DNA from: Membranipora membranacea
Lineage: Eukaryota; Bryozoa; Gymnolaemata; Cheilostomatida; Membraniporidae
Assembly: GCA_914767715.1 (NCBI GenBank)
Contig: OU612070.1
Coordinates: 2,437,501 to 2,501,500 of the forward strand
DNA: 64,000 bases
Direction of reading: 5' to 3'
In this document: positions 22,605-33,973 of the stretch, one piece after another
Layout of the letters: each line of letters begins with the position of its first letter
Position numbering within the stretch: position 1 is the first letter of the stretch
Notes under the pieces: model-generated
What the model was told of the DNA's origin: nothing
Database searches by the model: none
The model's input: only the letters and a program-made list of their open reading frames with translations
Translations under genes and position numbers: made by a program

Positions 22605-24655
22605 GCTTTGTGTGAGGAAACCCGCAAACTTTTAACATAAGACGTTAGCATATTTAGGTCTCCAAGGAGCAGAGAGAAGTACCTGCATGTTATTAGCGCA
22701 GTAGAGACTGGTCACTAAAACAGAAACCAGAATTGTTTTGGTCTGTGTGAGCAATGAGATAGATTAGATTATTGGAACCTATCTGTTTGTGGAATACAGT
22801 GGCCTGTAAATTTATTGTACTATGGAAAGGTTATATGGAGTTCAAAAACAGAAACTTCTACAACTATCATTTGGGTAATGCGCCAAATAAAAATGAGGTA
22901 CAAATCCCAAAAAGTCAGTTTAAAGCCCAGTTACCCCCATCCTTGATCATGAAATATCGACAGTCGCATTGAGCAAATAAAAATTAATGTCTATTTGATA
23001 TAATTATTGCCCGCTCATTGCAATAAAGCCCATTGTTTTGCGAACTGCGAAACTCATTGTTTCATAAGCTGTGGATCAGCTTTTCACATTTTCAATTTTA
23101 TTATTTCTCTTTTAACTTGATACTTTTAATAGTAAATATTTTTCCTTGTAAAACACGTCCAGATAAGATTGTCATGTTAATGTCATGTCATGATCGGTTA
23201 AAATAAAGTTAATTTCATTACCATCATCGAAGTCCTTTTAGATTAGTGGTTCTTATAATTTGCACGTAATTTATTCACCTACAATTTGATATTAAATTGC
23301 TATATTAATTCTGTAGTTTACATCAGAAGTTGTCCCTTACTTGAAATCAAGGAGAAGATAACTACGATTTGTTTTTTGTTTCAACCAGGGAGGGTGGGAT
23401 ATCTCCCACTCTCCCTGTTTCAACAGAAGTTTCCATTTGTAGAGCCATAACTTAATTAATTAATTTTTTTAGCCCTACTTTCACCTGAAAAACTGCTTGT
23501 TCACCATCTGACACCCTTTTTATTGTCATGGTTCATTGACCACACCAGCTTAATTCCTAAAAGTTTTTATTTACTAGTAATACTAATTTGGCTTTTCATA
23601 TATTCAAAGTAATACATTGTAATCATGTAGGAAGCAATAGCTAAAATGATTTAGTATTTCATTGACTACAAGCTCTTTTTTTGAGGAAACATCATAAAAA
23701 AAAATCCCACACTAGACTGGACACTGAGCATCCAAAAGTGTCCTCATTTAATAGCTGCATATTTAGAGGACAAAAGAGATCTCACCATGGTAGAAAAGTC
23801 AAAGATGGCTAGAAAATTCATGTAAATCAATTGAAAATTCACATGATTTAGTATTGCAGGTCTCTATATATCGTAATATTTATTAATTTTATCCACTAAT
23901 TGCCTGGCCAGCAATGTTTATAGCTTCATTTTAAGTTTAGAAAGAACAATCAAATGATAGTTTCATTTGAATGGTAGGTCTCGTCTAATGCTGTAATGCT
24001 GTTCGATCAAGCCTACCCTGGATTTTTTTTAGCGTTGAGACCCTAAATTGACTGCTCTGGGGTTTTCCTGAAGCCTCATACCAATCTACAAAAATTTATA
24101 ACACCGTGATATTTAATTGGTCAAGTATTGAATAATAATCATAATTTGTATACAAACTAGAACAGAAGCAAAATATGATTTTGTCCGGTAACTACAGTAT
24201 TTGATTTACTGTGACAACATTATCAAAGCTGCCGTCTTCTTGCAACTGTGACTGGAGCGATGAGTTTAAAACAATATTTCCTTAACTGCTACTTATTCTG
24301 TATTGATCTGAGACGACTGTACCATGATGTGTATTATCAGTGCTGTAAGCAGAATGACCAGGTATTGCAATAGTTTTATTCCTACAAGTTTGAATTTTTT
24401 AATTCTGTCAGCCAAATAGTTTGGCAACATCTTTGATGCTAGTAACAGATAAATATTATACTGAGCCCTACCCTACAACGACAGGTTCTTGATTTTCCGA
24501 GATAAAATTTCAGTTCGTAACTACAGTATTTTGATATTGTCAATAGTGGTGACTTTGAACTACCGGAGAGATGAGTGCTCAGTACAGCCAATCGATAAGA
24601 TACAAGTGTTCTTTGACTTATTATACAAGTTTTTGAGTTTCAACAAAAATGCTGT
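22605..24655. other. Intergenic, no gene seen
   Basis: AT-rich sequence. The only distinct structure is the hairpin at 23386-23417. Scattered short open stretches have no family resemblance. Confidence 0.5.
23386..23417. repeat. Near-perfect 32-base GC-rich palindrome
   Basis: CAGGGAGGGTGGGA pairs with TCCCACTCTCCCTG around a TATC centre with two mismatches, in otherwise AT-rich DNA, with TTTCAAC on both flanks. Confidence 0.75.
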
Positions 24656-24659
24656 TATA

Positions 24660-25478
24660 TATATACTTTTTATTGTCATTCTACATCATCTTTAGGAATG
24701 TTTTTCATGCAGTGACAGAACAAAAAAGAAAAAACTTAAGCGGAGAGAAAAAGAAAAAATACTCAAGTAACAAGAATTAATAGGATATAAAGTGCTTTGA
24801 TAGTTGTTGTTTAAAATGAGTAAGTTTGGTTGCTGAGCGTATCTGAATTGGTAAAGAGTTAAAAGTTGTAGTGATTTTTTGTCTTAATTGATCAGTGTGA
24901 TAATGTAATAGGTATTTGTCTCTAAAAAAGGTTTTAGAGCTAGCTGGAATAAAGCCTTCCAAAAGAAAGTCAGGTGCAATCAAACGCAAAATTTGAAAAC
25001 CAAAAATACAGGTGAAATGACCAGCAAGGAGAGGAAAAGGAATCAGACCAAGATATGTATGTAAATCTCTTGTATGTATTAGATGATATGGTATGTGGTT
25101 GACATTTGCTATTAGGCGGAAAGCCCTCTTTTGGAGCAAGTATATTCTTTCAAGAATATATTGTGGTGATAGGTTGCCATATATGCGGATGCCATATATC
25201 ATATGACAAAATACATACTGGAAATAAAAGTTACGAGATGATTTACTATCTAGGAATGCCCTGCATTTCTGGAATAATGCCAAACTTTTGTTTATTTTGG
25301 TGCAAATCTGGTCTACATGATCGTCCCATATCAATGAGTCATTCAAAGTAAAACCAAGGAGTTTGGTATTGGCATTTCGGTTTAGCCTTTTATGGTTAAT
25401 TTTTAGATCTAAATCTAGAGATGTGGCTCTATGAGAGGGTTGTACAAGCATATAGTGAGATTGACCTTGATTATAATG
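24660..25478 (-). mobile_element. LINE family A, copy 1: 3' end with reverse-transcriptase C-terminus
   Basis: On the minus strand an open frame (25451 to 24777, continuing open upstream to about 25478) encodes the C-terminal region of a non-LTR retrotransposon ORF2. It reads KLLGFTLNDSLIWDDHVDQIC, then LALFQKCRAFLDSKSSRN, LLQKRAFRLIANV and FNSLPIQIRSA, and ends FISY. The upstream catalytic RT is missing, so this is a typical 5'-truncated copy. The 3' UTR ends near 24660 in AATAAAAAGTATATA. It closely matches copies at 31571-32100 and 36430-38390. The translated part is intact, suggesting a fairly recent insertion. Confidence 0.85.
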
Positions 25479-25587
25479 AGATTGTCATTATAATGACAAT
25501 CTAATTATTATAATGACAATGATAATTATAATGACAATGATAATCTCACTATAATGAGATTATAGTGAGATTGACCTTGATTATAAT
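25451..25587. repeat. 27-bp direct repeats flanking a palindromic ATAATGACAAT array
   Basis: TATAGTGAGATTGACCTTGA plus TTATAAT occurs at 25451-25477 and again, identical, at 25561-25587, exactly 110 bases apart. Between them are alternating copies of TTATAATGACAATGA and its complement. The left copy is also the 5' edge of the LINE A copy and is read in its frame. Confidence 0.9.
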
Positions 25588-25775
25588 TTCCTTGCTGCCT
25601 CCACGTTGCGTTCCTTCAACTTATATGCCAGATTAGTTAGTATGTCCACAAATAATATATGGGTCCACTGTTGTAGCTTGTCAATCTTTTATTGAGGAAA
25701 GGTACAAACTGCATCTTTTGTTTCTTCTTTTGGCACATAAAAAAGACATTTTCCTCAACATTTATTATGATATTA

Positions 25776-25777
<2 letters not shown>

Positions 25778-25845
<68 letters not shown>
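25778..25845. repeat. (TA)n microsatellite
   Basis: About 34 uninterrupted TA dinucleotides lie immediately before the 5' edge of the LINE B coding region. Confidence 0.97.
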
Positions 25846-25850
<5 letters not shown>

Positions 25851-25875
25851 GATGGAAAAATATCAAATCAAGATT

Positions 25876-26972
25876 AAATCAAAATTAAATCAATTAAATC
25901 AAGTAGAAGTTTCTCATGTTCTAGAGTAAGCACCTCGGCACCCCCAAATGATCCAACCAATACCAATAACATCATAGGTTCACAGCCTTGTGGTAGTAAT
26001 ACCGATACGCATGACCAGCCGAACTGTATTGATACTTCTCTCATAACAACTCTACTGGAAAAAATAACACAAATGAGTGAAAAGCAAGACATTATTTTAA
26101 ACAGGTTAGCCAAGGCAGAAGATGCTATCCATCAGCATATAAAAGGGGAGTTCACTGCGCTGACAGATTGGCTGAGTAGTAGAAATAAAAGTAGATTGGA
26201 ATTTCAAAATAATGTAAACAATCAACAATCTGATTCCGCCACAACATCACAACAACAGACCAATTTAATGGAATTTTCTTCAACAACAAACCACAATGTA
26301 TGGCAAGATGTTGACAACTCCAAAGTTAAATCACCACCCACCAACACGACCAAACGAAATCGCCCAAGACAACCACCTACCCCAGCATCTCAAAGTAACA
26401 CAGAGAAACGCAAGAATACTACAGGATTCGACCCTGATAACAACATAGTTATTTCTATCCAGAAAACACCACAAGCATTTACAGGATTCTCTCATGACCT
26501 AGTGAGGAGGACGATAAACCAGGAGTATGGACCCTTTCTTATCGAAAAAATTAGTCCATACAAATTTAACTCAGACAATCCACGTATTATGATCCAGATG
26601 GATTCTCCTGCAGCAGCTGACGCTATGATAAAGCAATGGAAAACAACAACATTTGGGGATTCCAATGTTAGGAAGACCATTAACCCCAAGACATTTACTG
26701 TCAATGTGGCTATGCTGAAAGGTGTGCCACTGGATGTCATTGATGCAGAACTGGAGGAGCAAGTACAAAGTCAGTTCCCTGGAGCAAGAACTATCAGGCT
26801 CCAGAAGAATGGTAAACCTCTTCGTACTTTTAGGGTTAAGTTCATTAATTCAACACAACTTTTAACAGCCATCAACCAGAGAGGTTTTTTACTTCCCTCA
26901 ACAAATTATATGTCATTTTGGAAAACATTACGATGGCTAATTCTAGAAGATTTTTCAATATTTCTCATTTAA
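25876..26972 (+). CDS. LINE B ORF1 (gag-like nucleic-acid-binding protein)
   Basis: The frame is open from just after a TAA near 25875, with the first Met at 26073. Starting there it has 299 residues; the frame upstream encodes a further ~65 residues, so the true start may be lost. A possible short coiled coil (EKQDIILNRLAKAEDAI) precedes a Ser/Asn/Gln-rich linker with a basic stretch (TTKRNRPRQPP). A C-terminal globular part containing RTINQEYGPFLIEKI and NVAMLKGVP has the pattern of the RRM-like domains of LINE ORF1 proteins. No CCHC knuckle is visible. The 3' end overlaps the start of ORF2 by 55 bases in another frame. Confidence 0.7.
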
Positions 26973-28333
26973 ATATTAGAGGTTTAACCCGCAAGCTTGA
27001 TGAGGTAAAGAGCATTTTACAAACTGAAGATTTTCCCATTTTTTGTTTAACTGAGACTTTCATAAATCAGAATGAAAAGAACAAATTTTACACTATCCCT
27101 GGGTACGATATGATGGCTGGTGGGGGTCTTCTATGCTATATAAAAACTTACATAAAATATGAACTTTTACCATCACTTGATCAGTCCATGCCTGAAAGCT
27201 TAAGTTTAGTTGTCAAACCAGATTATCAGAGAAAATTTGTTGTCTCTTTTGTTTACAGGCCTCCATCTAAACCAGTTTCTTGGAACAACGACTTTTTGAG
27301 ACACATTGACGATTGTTATGATATATCAAATGATGACATCATCATGGGTGACTTTAATGTCAACCTAAATGACGAAAAAGTAAAGAAAAACTGGTTCAGA
27401 AATATTGTTATCCAATTCTCACTGACTCAGCTAGTGTCAAGAGACACCAGGGTCAGTGAAAGGTCAAGCACTTTGATTGATCACATCTATGTTCCAAATC
27501 CGCAACAGTTTTATGACACTAAAGTTCTAAATTATTCGCTGAGTGATCATTTCCTTATTTATATATCAAGAATTCTAGGAAAGGGATTTAGAGTACCTAT
27601 AGAGCGGACAAAGATCACATACAATGGTTATAGTCATTTCACAGATGTTAACATCCGCAGAGCTTTTGGTAATATTGACTGGAACGAAATTTTGATGGAA
27701 AATGATCCGGACATGATGTTAAACAGTTTCAGTAAAAATTTCATGGAGCTTGTCAACCAACTAGTTAAAGTAAAATCCAGATTTGTTAAGTCAAAAATCC
27801 TCCCAGTGTGGATGGATGATGAAGTGAGAAGGGAAATGAAGTTGTGGGATACATTCAAATCAGACAAGGATTGGGTTAACTATCGTATCAAAAGAAATCT
27901 AGTGACAAACTTGATCCGTAAGAAAAAGAAATTGCACATGGAGGACCTAGTCCAAAATAGTGACTCACATAATACAAAACCGTTATGGGATGCTTTGAAC
28001 GTCAATCCGAAAAGATGTTCTGATTCAGTGTCGGACCTAAATGCAGAGACTTTGAACACTCACTTCACTACTATTGCAGATGTTTTGACTAGTAAATTGC
28101 CAACTCTTCATGCCAGAATTGACCCTCTCACAAAAGCGAAAATGAACCCGATTCCGCATTTGACACCTTTAGACTGTATCAAATACATGTTTAGTATCTC
28201 AAACAATAAATCTGCTGGTTCTGATAATGTTTCAGTGAAAATACTGAGAAAAACATTCCCATATATTGTTGTCATCCTTACTGACATGATAAATATATTT
28301 TGGAGTTTTCCCAAAAGAATGGAAATCAGCTAG
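26918..28333 (+). CDS. LINE B ORF2, N-terminal endonuclease part (truncated by frameshift)
   Basis: 471 residues. HLNIRGL at the start, LTETFI, FVYRPPS, MGDFNVN and SDHFLIYI are the conserved boxes of an apurinic-type (APE) endonuclease. The later part has SAGSDNVSVKIL, the start of the RT N-terminal region. The frame ends at SPKRMEIS, but the adjacent frame continues PKEWKSAR and TPIYKGGDRS. A single-base change near 28305 has therefore separated the RT from the endonuclease. Confidence 0.85.
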   Translation: MENITMANSRRFFNISHLNIRGLTRKLDEVKSILQTEDFPIFCLTETFINQNEKNKFYTIPGYDMMAGGGLLCYIKTYIKYELLPSLDQSMPESLSLVVKPDYQRKFVVSFVYRPPSKPVSWNNDFLRHIDDCYDISNDDIIMGDFNVNLNDEKVKKNWFRNIVIQFSLTQLVSRDTRVSERSSTLIDHIYVPNPQQFYDTKVLNYSLSDHFLIYISRILGKGFRVPIERTKITYNGYSHFTDVNIRRAFGNIDWNEILMENDPDMMLNSFSKNFMELVNQLVKVKSRFVKSKILPVWMDDEVRREMKLWDTFKSDKDWVNYRIKRNLVTNLIRKKKKLHMEDLVQNSDSHNTKPLWDALNVNPKRCSDSVSDLNAETLNTHFTTIADVLTSKLPTLHARIDPLTKAKMNPIPHLTPLDCIKYMFSISNNKSAGSDNVSVKILRKTFPYIVVILTDMINIFWSFPKRMEIS

Positions 28334-28723
28334 AGCTAGAGTCACACCTATTTATAAAGGTGGTGATAGAAGTGTTCCATCCAACTTTCGACCAATCTCA
28401 GTTTTACCAATTTTATCCAAAATCTTTGAGCAACACATCAATATTCACCTTCAGACATATTTAGAATCAAATAAAATCCCAAACAATTTACAGTCAGGTT
28501 TCAGAAAAGGTTTCTCTTGCGCAGATGCTATGCATAAGATATTTGGTAATTGTCTAGACTACAAATCTTAAGGTTATTACATTTCTATAATATTTCTGGA
28601 CTTTAAAAAAGTGTTTGATTGTGTTGATCATGCTATACTTCTTCAGAAATTGTCTAGATATGGCATAACTGGATCATTTCATAAACTGCCAGCTTTTTTT
28701 TTTAATGATAGAAAACAATATGT

Positions 28724-29100
28724 AACGATTGATTGATTGATTGATTGTATTCTATCACTAACATAAAATAATATGTTGCAGATAAGGGTGTTCATACTGA
28801 AAAGGAGCCAGCACATACAAGGAAAAATAAGATTAAACACTGATGGATGATTAAAAGAGAATATCATTTAAAATATGGATAGCATGCCTCAAAAAACAGT
28901 CTTTACCAAGGGCACTTCTGTGTTTAATTGTTCGATACCTGCCTGAGGGGCATTTAGCAAGAAAGTTGTTCATAAAGTGGTCATCGTCATGGATATATCG
29001 GAGGGCAAGTGTTTTGGTACGCTTAGTCATAAGGCTGTCGAGATCATCTACTTGGAGTTTGAGCTTTGAGACCTGATCAAAAAACTTGCTCAAACATTCA
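28724..29100 (-). mobile_element. CR1/L2-like LINE 3' end inserted into LINE B
   Basis: On the minus strand the frame 29093-28851 ends with CPSGRYRTIKHRSALGKDCF then LRHAIHILND, the usual C-terminal signature of CR1/L2-type ORF2. The 3' tail is a (CAAT)n run seen on + as TGATTGATTGATTGATTG at 28724-28747. It lies between FDCVDH and PQGS of LINE B, so it is the younger insertion. The right edge is approximate. Confidence 0.75.
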
Positions 29101-29256
29101 ACCAGTGAAATTCCACATTACTACCTATTAGGAAAGGTGTCCCTCAAGGCTCAATCATTGCTCCAACATTATTTTCTATATTCATCAATGATCTTTTAAA
29201 CTTACATCTTTTCTCTACTGTCAATGCTTACGCTGATGATACTACCTTTATCCATA

Positions 29257-29651
29257 CATGACAAGTTGGCTAGGCTCAATATCTGGTGATGCATAAACTT
29301 GCGGACTGGGTTGGTCTGGGGGACCCTAAAATACTCCCGCCGGCGGCCCGGGGCAACACCCCAGTTGCCCAAGCTCTTAAAATATTTGATATTCTGTTGT
29401 TTTATTGTTAGATAACTATAATTTACCAAATTCTAGCAAGCATTAGAAAGAATATTACTATGTATAAATGTTTAAACTAATACAATTTGTTATATTATGT
29501 TGACAACCAGACCTCATGACAGCAAAATAAGCAAATAAGACTTCACTAAGCTCTTAGGTGCAAAAGTGGGGTGGTTATAGGGTCATCTGGTCTCGTAGGT
29601 AATCAGCCCAAATATCTGGTGTTACCCTACCAAAAAGGGTAACTTGTCATG
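29257..29651. mobile_element. Tc1/mariner-type MITE (395 bp) inside LINE B
   Basis: The left end TA|CATGACAAGTT mirrors the right end AACTTGTCATG|TA, with a TA on each side (29255-29256 and 29652-29653), the target duplication of the Tc1/mariner group. AATATCTGGTG also occurs in direct orientation near both ends (about 29279 and 29611). No transposase is present. A GC-rich core lies at 29330-29350. It interrupts LINE B shortly after its YADD box. Confidence 0.8.
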
Positions 29652-30504
29652 TATGCCTTTATCGCCAAAAGTTACAACATTTTTCAATTAGAGAGATCTT
29701 GCAATATTGATCTCAGTGAGATAAACCAATGGTGTAAGTCAAACAAAATGGTGATCAACACAAAAAATTACACTATCTTCTTTGTAATGCATCACCCAAC
29801 ACATGGACTGATCATGTTGAATATTATTTCAAAAAAGCTAAAGGCTAATCTTGCACTTTTTCAGCAATGCAGATTTTGCATTGGAAGGAAACCGCGATGA
29901 CCTTTAACCACCATTTCATTTTCTGTTATCTAATCTATGGTATTCATATTTACTATAACTTAGCCCCTGCTCACATAACAAATCTAATATTTTTACTACA
30001 GAAGCGGGCTTTTAAGGCTTATCGCCTTTGTTCATTTCATTCCAAAGCATCTGATATCAACACAGGATATTTCGAGATCATTAAATCTTCTTCCCTTACC
30101 ACAGCTTGCCAGTTATTTCTCTGCCATTTATGGCTATAAAATACTCAATATGTTGGCTCCAGATTATATATGTGAGCAGTTTATATCCAATACACATCGT
30201 TTTCAGATGAGAGACACGCATTATTTGAAACCTCCATCGAACAATTTTCTCTGCAATCTTTCTCTAATTTTCAATAGCCTTCCGCACCATATCAGGTCTG
30301 CTAAAAATTTAAAGTCATTCCGAAAATATGCATTTATGTATTTCATGTCTAAGACATAACCATTTTCATTGTTAGTCTTTATCTTCCATATTTCTTCGTT
30401 ATTTATTTATTCCATATTTATTTATTTTCTGTTTTATCTTGGCACAATAGGAAGAACATCATTTTAATGATGAAGATTGCTTGTCAATAAACGTTTAAAA
30501 AAAA

Positions 30505-31505
30505 GGGTATCAATAAAACCAGGGCAGGCAACTTTATCAAAATAAAACATATTGTAGAGTACTGAGCCAGGCAGAATCATCGTGGTTTCCTTTTATCACC
30601 AACCCGCGATGAAATTAAAATGATATTGAAATTAGCCCAATCTTAGCCTGAAATCTTAGTCCTAGAATTCTTACACTGCTTGATGTCCACGGTAGGTATC
30701 ACAGAGTGTTTGCAAGGTTGTACAACTCCTACAATCTGGCGATTTCCATGGTACACAATTGCAAGGATCGTCTGATCATGCTGCAATTGGGCACCAGGCT
30801 TTACACTGAGATAAATATTGATGTTATAGACCTTTAGGACCAATGCTCAAGTCATATGACCAGGGTGATATCAAACAGAATCTAGAATTGCGACTAAGCC
30901 AGCTCGACGGCGACCAATATGTTCAGTAAAGTAAATAATATCTATGACAATCTTCGGCGGCTACTTGTTATGATTTTTGTTTTTTTTTTTCTCACACGGT
31001 CCCAAGGTCTGATTACATTGCGGGCAAAATATATAATTATAATAATTATAATGGTTGATCAGGTGGCTAAATCAATACAAAACAGATTCTTGTTATGTTA
31101 TTTTTGCATCATTATAGAGTAAAATTGAATTATGTAAAATTTCTAAGCATGGGAAATTTTGAATCAAGGCACCCTACACATTTATATTCTTTCCACATTG
31201 TCAATAATATTTGTGCATGTAGAATAAAAAAGCAAATTACATTTTGCTAAGAAATAACTGAATTTCAACAAAATAATATAAAGTTACCTGGTAGTACTCT
31301 AGCAGTGGCCTACTAGAGAAACTACGAGAGCACCCATCATTGTCTGTGTTCCATGTTGTTGATACACCTCTAACCCACTTTCTGGACAGTGTTTTCCTGA
31401 AATGATGTTTGTTTATTGTGTTTTTCACACGCTCCGAAGTGGGCTGCTTATATTGCATGGGAAATCTAATAGTAGTTATTAAAAGTTTGATTAGCTGATT
31501 TATTT
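30505..31505. other. Intergenic between LINE B and LINE A copy 2
   Basis: Mostly AT-rich. A minus-strand open stretch at 30843-30643 (GAQLQHDQTILAIVYHGNRQ, then VQPC) has a protein-like composition but no recognised family or splice support. No gene is called. Confidence 0.4.
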
Positions 31506-31529
31506 CACATAATTATATAATGAAGTTGA

Positions 31530-32100
31530 ATGATATGATATATGATATATGATATATGATATATGATATATGGCATCCGCATATATGGCAACCTATCACC
31601 ACAATATATTCTTGAAAGAATATACTTGCTCCAAAAGAGGGCTTTCCGCCTAATAGCAAATGTCAGCCACATACCATATCATCTAATACATACAAGAGAT
31701 TTACATACATCTCTTGGTCTGATTCCTTTTCCTCTCCTTGCTGGTCATTTCACCTGTATTTTTGGTTTCCAAATTTTGCATTTGATTGCACCTGACTTTC
31801 TTTTGGAAGGCTTTATTCCAGCTAGCTCTAAAACCTTTTTTAGAGACAGATACCGATTACATTATCACACTGATCAATTAAGACAAAAAATCACTACAAC
31901 TTTTAACTCTTTACCAATTCAGATACGCTCAGCAACCAAACTCACTCATTTTAAACAACAACTATCAAAGCACTTTATATCCTATTAATTCTTGTTACTT
32001 GAGTATTTTTTCTCTCCACTTAAGTTTTTTCTTTTTTGTTCTGTCACTGCATGAAAAACATTCCTAAAGATGATGTAGAATGACAATAAAAGTATATAAT
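31530..32100 (+). mobile_element. LINE family A, copy 2: 5'-truncated 3' end
   Basis: Coding matter 31563-31988 gives YGIRIYGNLSPQYILERIYL onward to FISY, almost identical to copy 1. It starts abruptly at a heptamer array (ATATGAT) at 31531-31572, which is an expansion of the ATATGATATATGG present in the element. The 3' UTR ends with GACAATAAAAGTATATAATG near 32100. Confidence 0.87.
31531..31572 (+). repeat. (ATATGAT)n heptamer array at LINE A 5' junction
   Basis: Five or so copies of GATATAT sit exactly where the LINE copy begins. Copy 1 has only one such unit at the same internal position. Confidence 0.85.
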
Positions 32101-32109
32101 GATGTAGGA

Positions 32110-33960
32110 ATTCTATGCATGAGAAATTTAAGATCAGTGAGCCGATGGTCAAAGAAATCTTTTGATGGGGTGAGCATAAACGAATGGACATAATCATATT
32201 GATGGACTGGCAGAATAGTCAAATGTGAACGGACAAATCTATCTGATAGTCAGTCTGCCTGCTAAATGATTGACAAACGGATTAACTGCAGCAGAAGCTG
32301 AACTGACATTATTCCCCGCACACCCCTGCTTTCTCGATCCATGATATTATTTAAATTTTCTTGCATCTTTTTTTCGGATAGAATTAGCCCCCGACGGCAG
32401 CTAATATTTCGCCGCCCATTTTTCAGGATATGGCGGGTGATATGATTTTAATCAAATTTATCAACCAAGAACAGTCTCTCAAACCTATATTAGTTACGAG
32501 ACATTATCAGTCATCGAACAGCAAATTTTCAGAGTCTGCTTTTGTGGAGCACTTGATACATTTTCTTGTATCAGATCCTTGTTTTAAGCCATTTTGTAAT
32601 ACAGTTATGTAAAATGGCTTTAGAATTCCCCTTAGATATTTATGTTGGCCTAATTTAGCTATGAGTCTGTATATGTATATTGTAATTTGTATCATTGTTA
32701 TAATAAAATCAATTATGTTGAGCGCTCTGTTGTAAAAATAAAAGATATGGAATAAAAAAGTAATATGTTTACTTTAATTTACCGTTTTAAAAGATACAGA
32801 TTGATGCCTAATAAGTATGAGGTGTGATGTAGAATGGCCACTATTGTGAATATAAAAACAATGTAATGTAATTACAGCAGGCTACGCATACCTGGAAATT
32901 CTGTGTTACAGTGAGTGATGCTAAATTAATTTGTATTAATTTTAACTGACATAGGGCCACAATAAGGCCTCTTATCTTTCCCATTAGGCTGTGCAGGCAG
33001 AAAGGGCCACATGTGGCCCACAGCTGGTCTATACTATAGTCAGGAGTCAACTTTTATACTCTTACACACATGACTATTTGAACTGTAGATGTTAAATCTG
33101 ACACCTTGTTTAACTACTATTCTGTCTGAATTATCTGCCTAATTGTTTCGAAATGAGAGAATCTCCGTTAACTTGCACGCTAAATTACAGCTATGATACA
33201 ACCGATGTATAGCAAAGTGTCGCCGACTCCGAAGATTGCACTGAATTAGGATGGCTGCTTTTAAGCATGAAGTTTCCGGTTTAGAGTATTTACATAATGT
33301 TTATGAGAAAAGCAATATCGTTGATGATCTAATGATATATAATTCACTGTAAGAAGTCAATATTATAACTAAATATTGTTTAACTGAATAATTATTGTAT
33401 TCCTACACACTTTCATATTCAATTATGATTTGAACATCAAAATTTAGCTTGAAACTGAACAAAATTGTTAAATGTAAATCAGTAATTATTAGTTATTAGT
33501 ACATTGTTTTTGAGAGTTTCATCCGGGTAAATCAAAGCAAACCTTTTGGTGCCAAAATGGAGCACATTTAAAGAATCAGATTCCTATCTTAACCCTGTTT
33601 GCAACAGATGATTTTCTGCAAATTTGGAATATCCGAGGTTGTAATATCCCCCTGCCATGATATCAGTACATTTGCCTGAATCAAAAATCATTTTTATCCT
33701 TACATAAGCGGTTTTCAAGATAACCCTCTTTCAGCAGGTTTTTCCTATGCGGCGTGGGTTATAAGTACCATACTGGAGAGAGCACAACTCCAAATTGAGG
33801 CATAAATAAGAGCTCAGAAAACTGTCTATTCATTAAAATTATCAGTTCCAAATCAATAATGTGACATGCTTGCAAGCCTTCTAGGAGTTATTTATGAGAC
33901 ATTTTCTGTAATTTTAGCTCACATCCTCAATAATATTCAACTGAGAAGGAACGCCGATAT
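32110..33960. other. Intergenic, no gene seen
   Basis: AT-rich sequence between LINE A copy 2 and the GPCR relic. No transposon end, RNA gene or conserved coding motif was recognised. Confidence 0.45.
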
Positions 33961-33973
33961 AGTTTAAACCTAA

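Larger units (their letters stand above)
28305..30359 (+). pseudogene. LINE B reverse transcriptase, frame-broken and interrupted
   Basis: After the frameshift the sequence reads FRPISVLPILSKIFE, QSGFRKGFSCADA, a TAA, then IIFLDFKKVFDCVDH. It is cut by an insertion and resumes as IRKGVPQGSIIAPTLFSIF and the catalytic YADDTTF. A second insertion follows the YADD box. SEINQWCKSNKMVINTKN and the C-terminal LLQKRAFKAY, MLAPDYICEQ and FNSLPHHIRSAKNLKSFRK come after it. It is non-functional. Confidence 0.85.
25876..30504 (+). mobile_element. LINE family B, copy 1: near full-length, broken APE-type non-LTR retrotransposon
   Basis: Components in order: ORF1 (to 26972), ORF2 endonuclease (26918-28333), frame-shifted RT (28305-29270) and an RT C-terminal region (29650-30359). 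The 3' UTR ends in TCAATAAACG and a poly(A) run at 30497-30504. Two later insertions split it: a minus-strand LINE 3' end at 28724-29100 and a TA-flanked MITE at 29257-29651. Motifs GDFNVN, SDHFLI, FRPISVLP, PQGS and YADD place it among APE-type LINEs (jockey/CR1 super-group). It is inactive because of the frame break near 28305, an in-frame TAA near 28570 and the insertions. Confidence 0.9.

Noticed and set aside
25106-25351. Plus-strand frame with many aromatic residues
   Set aside because: Antisense to the LINE A reverse-transcriptase C-terminus on the minus strand.
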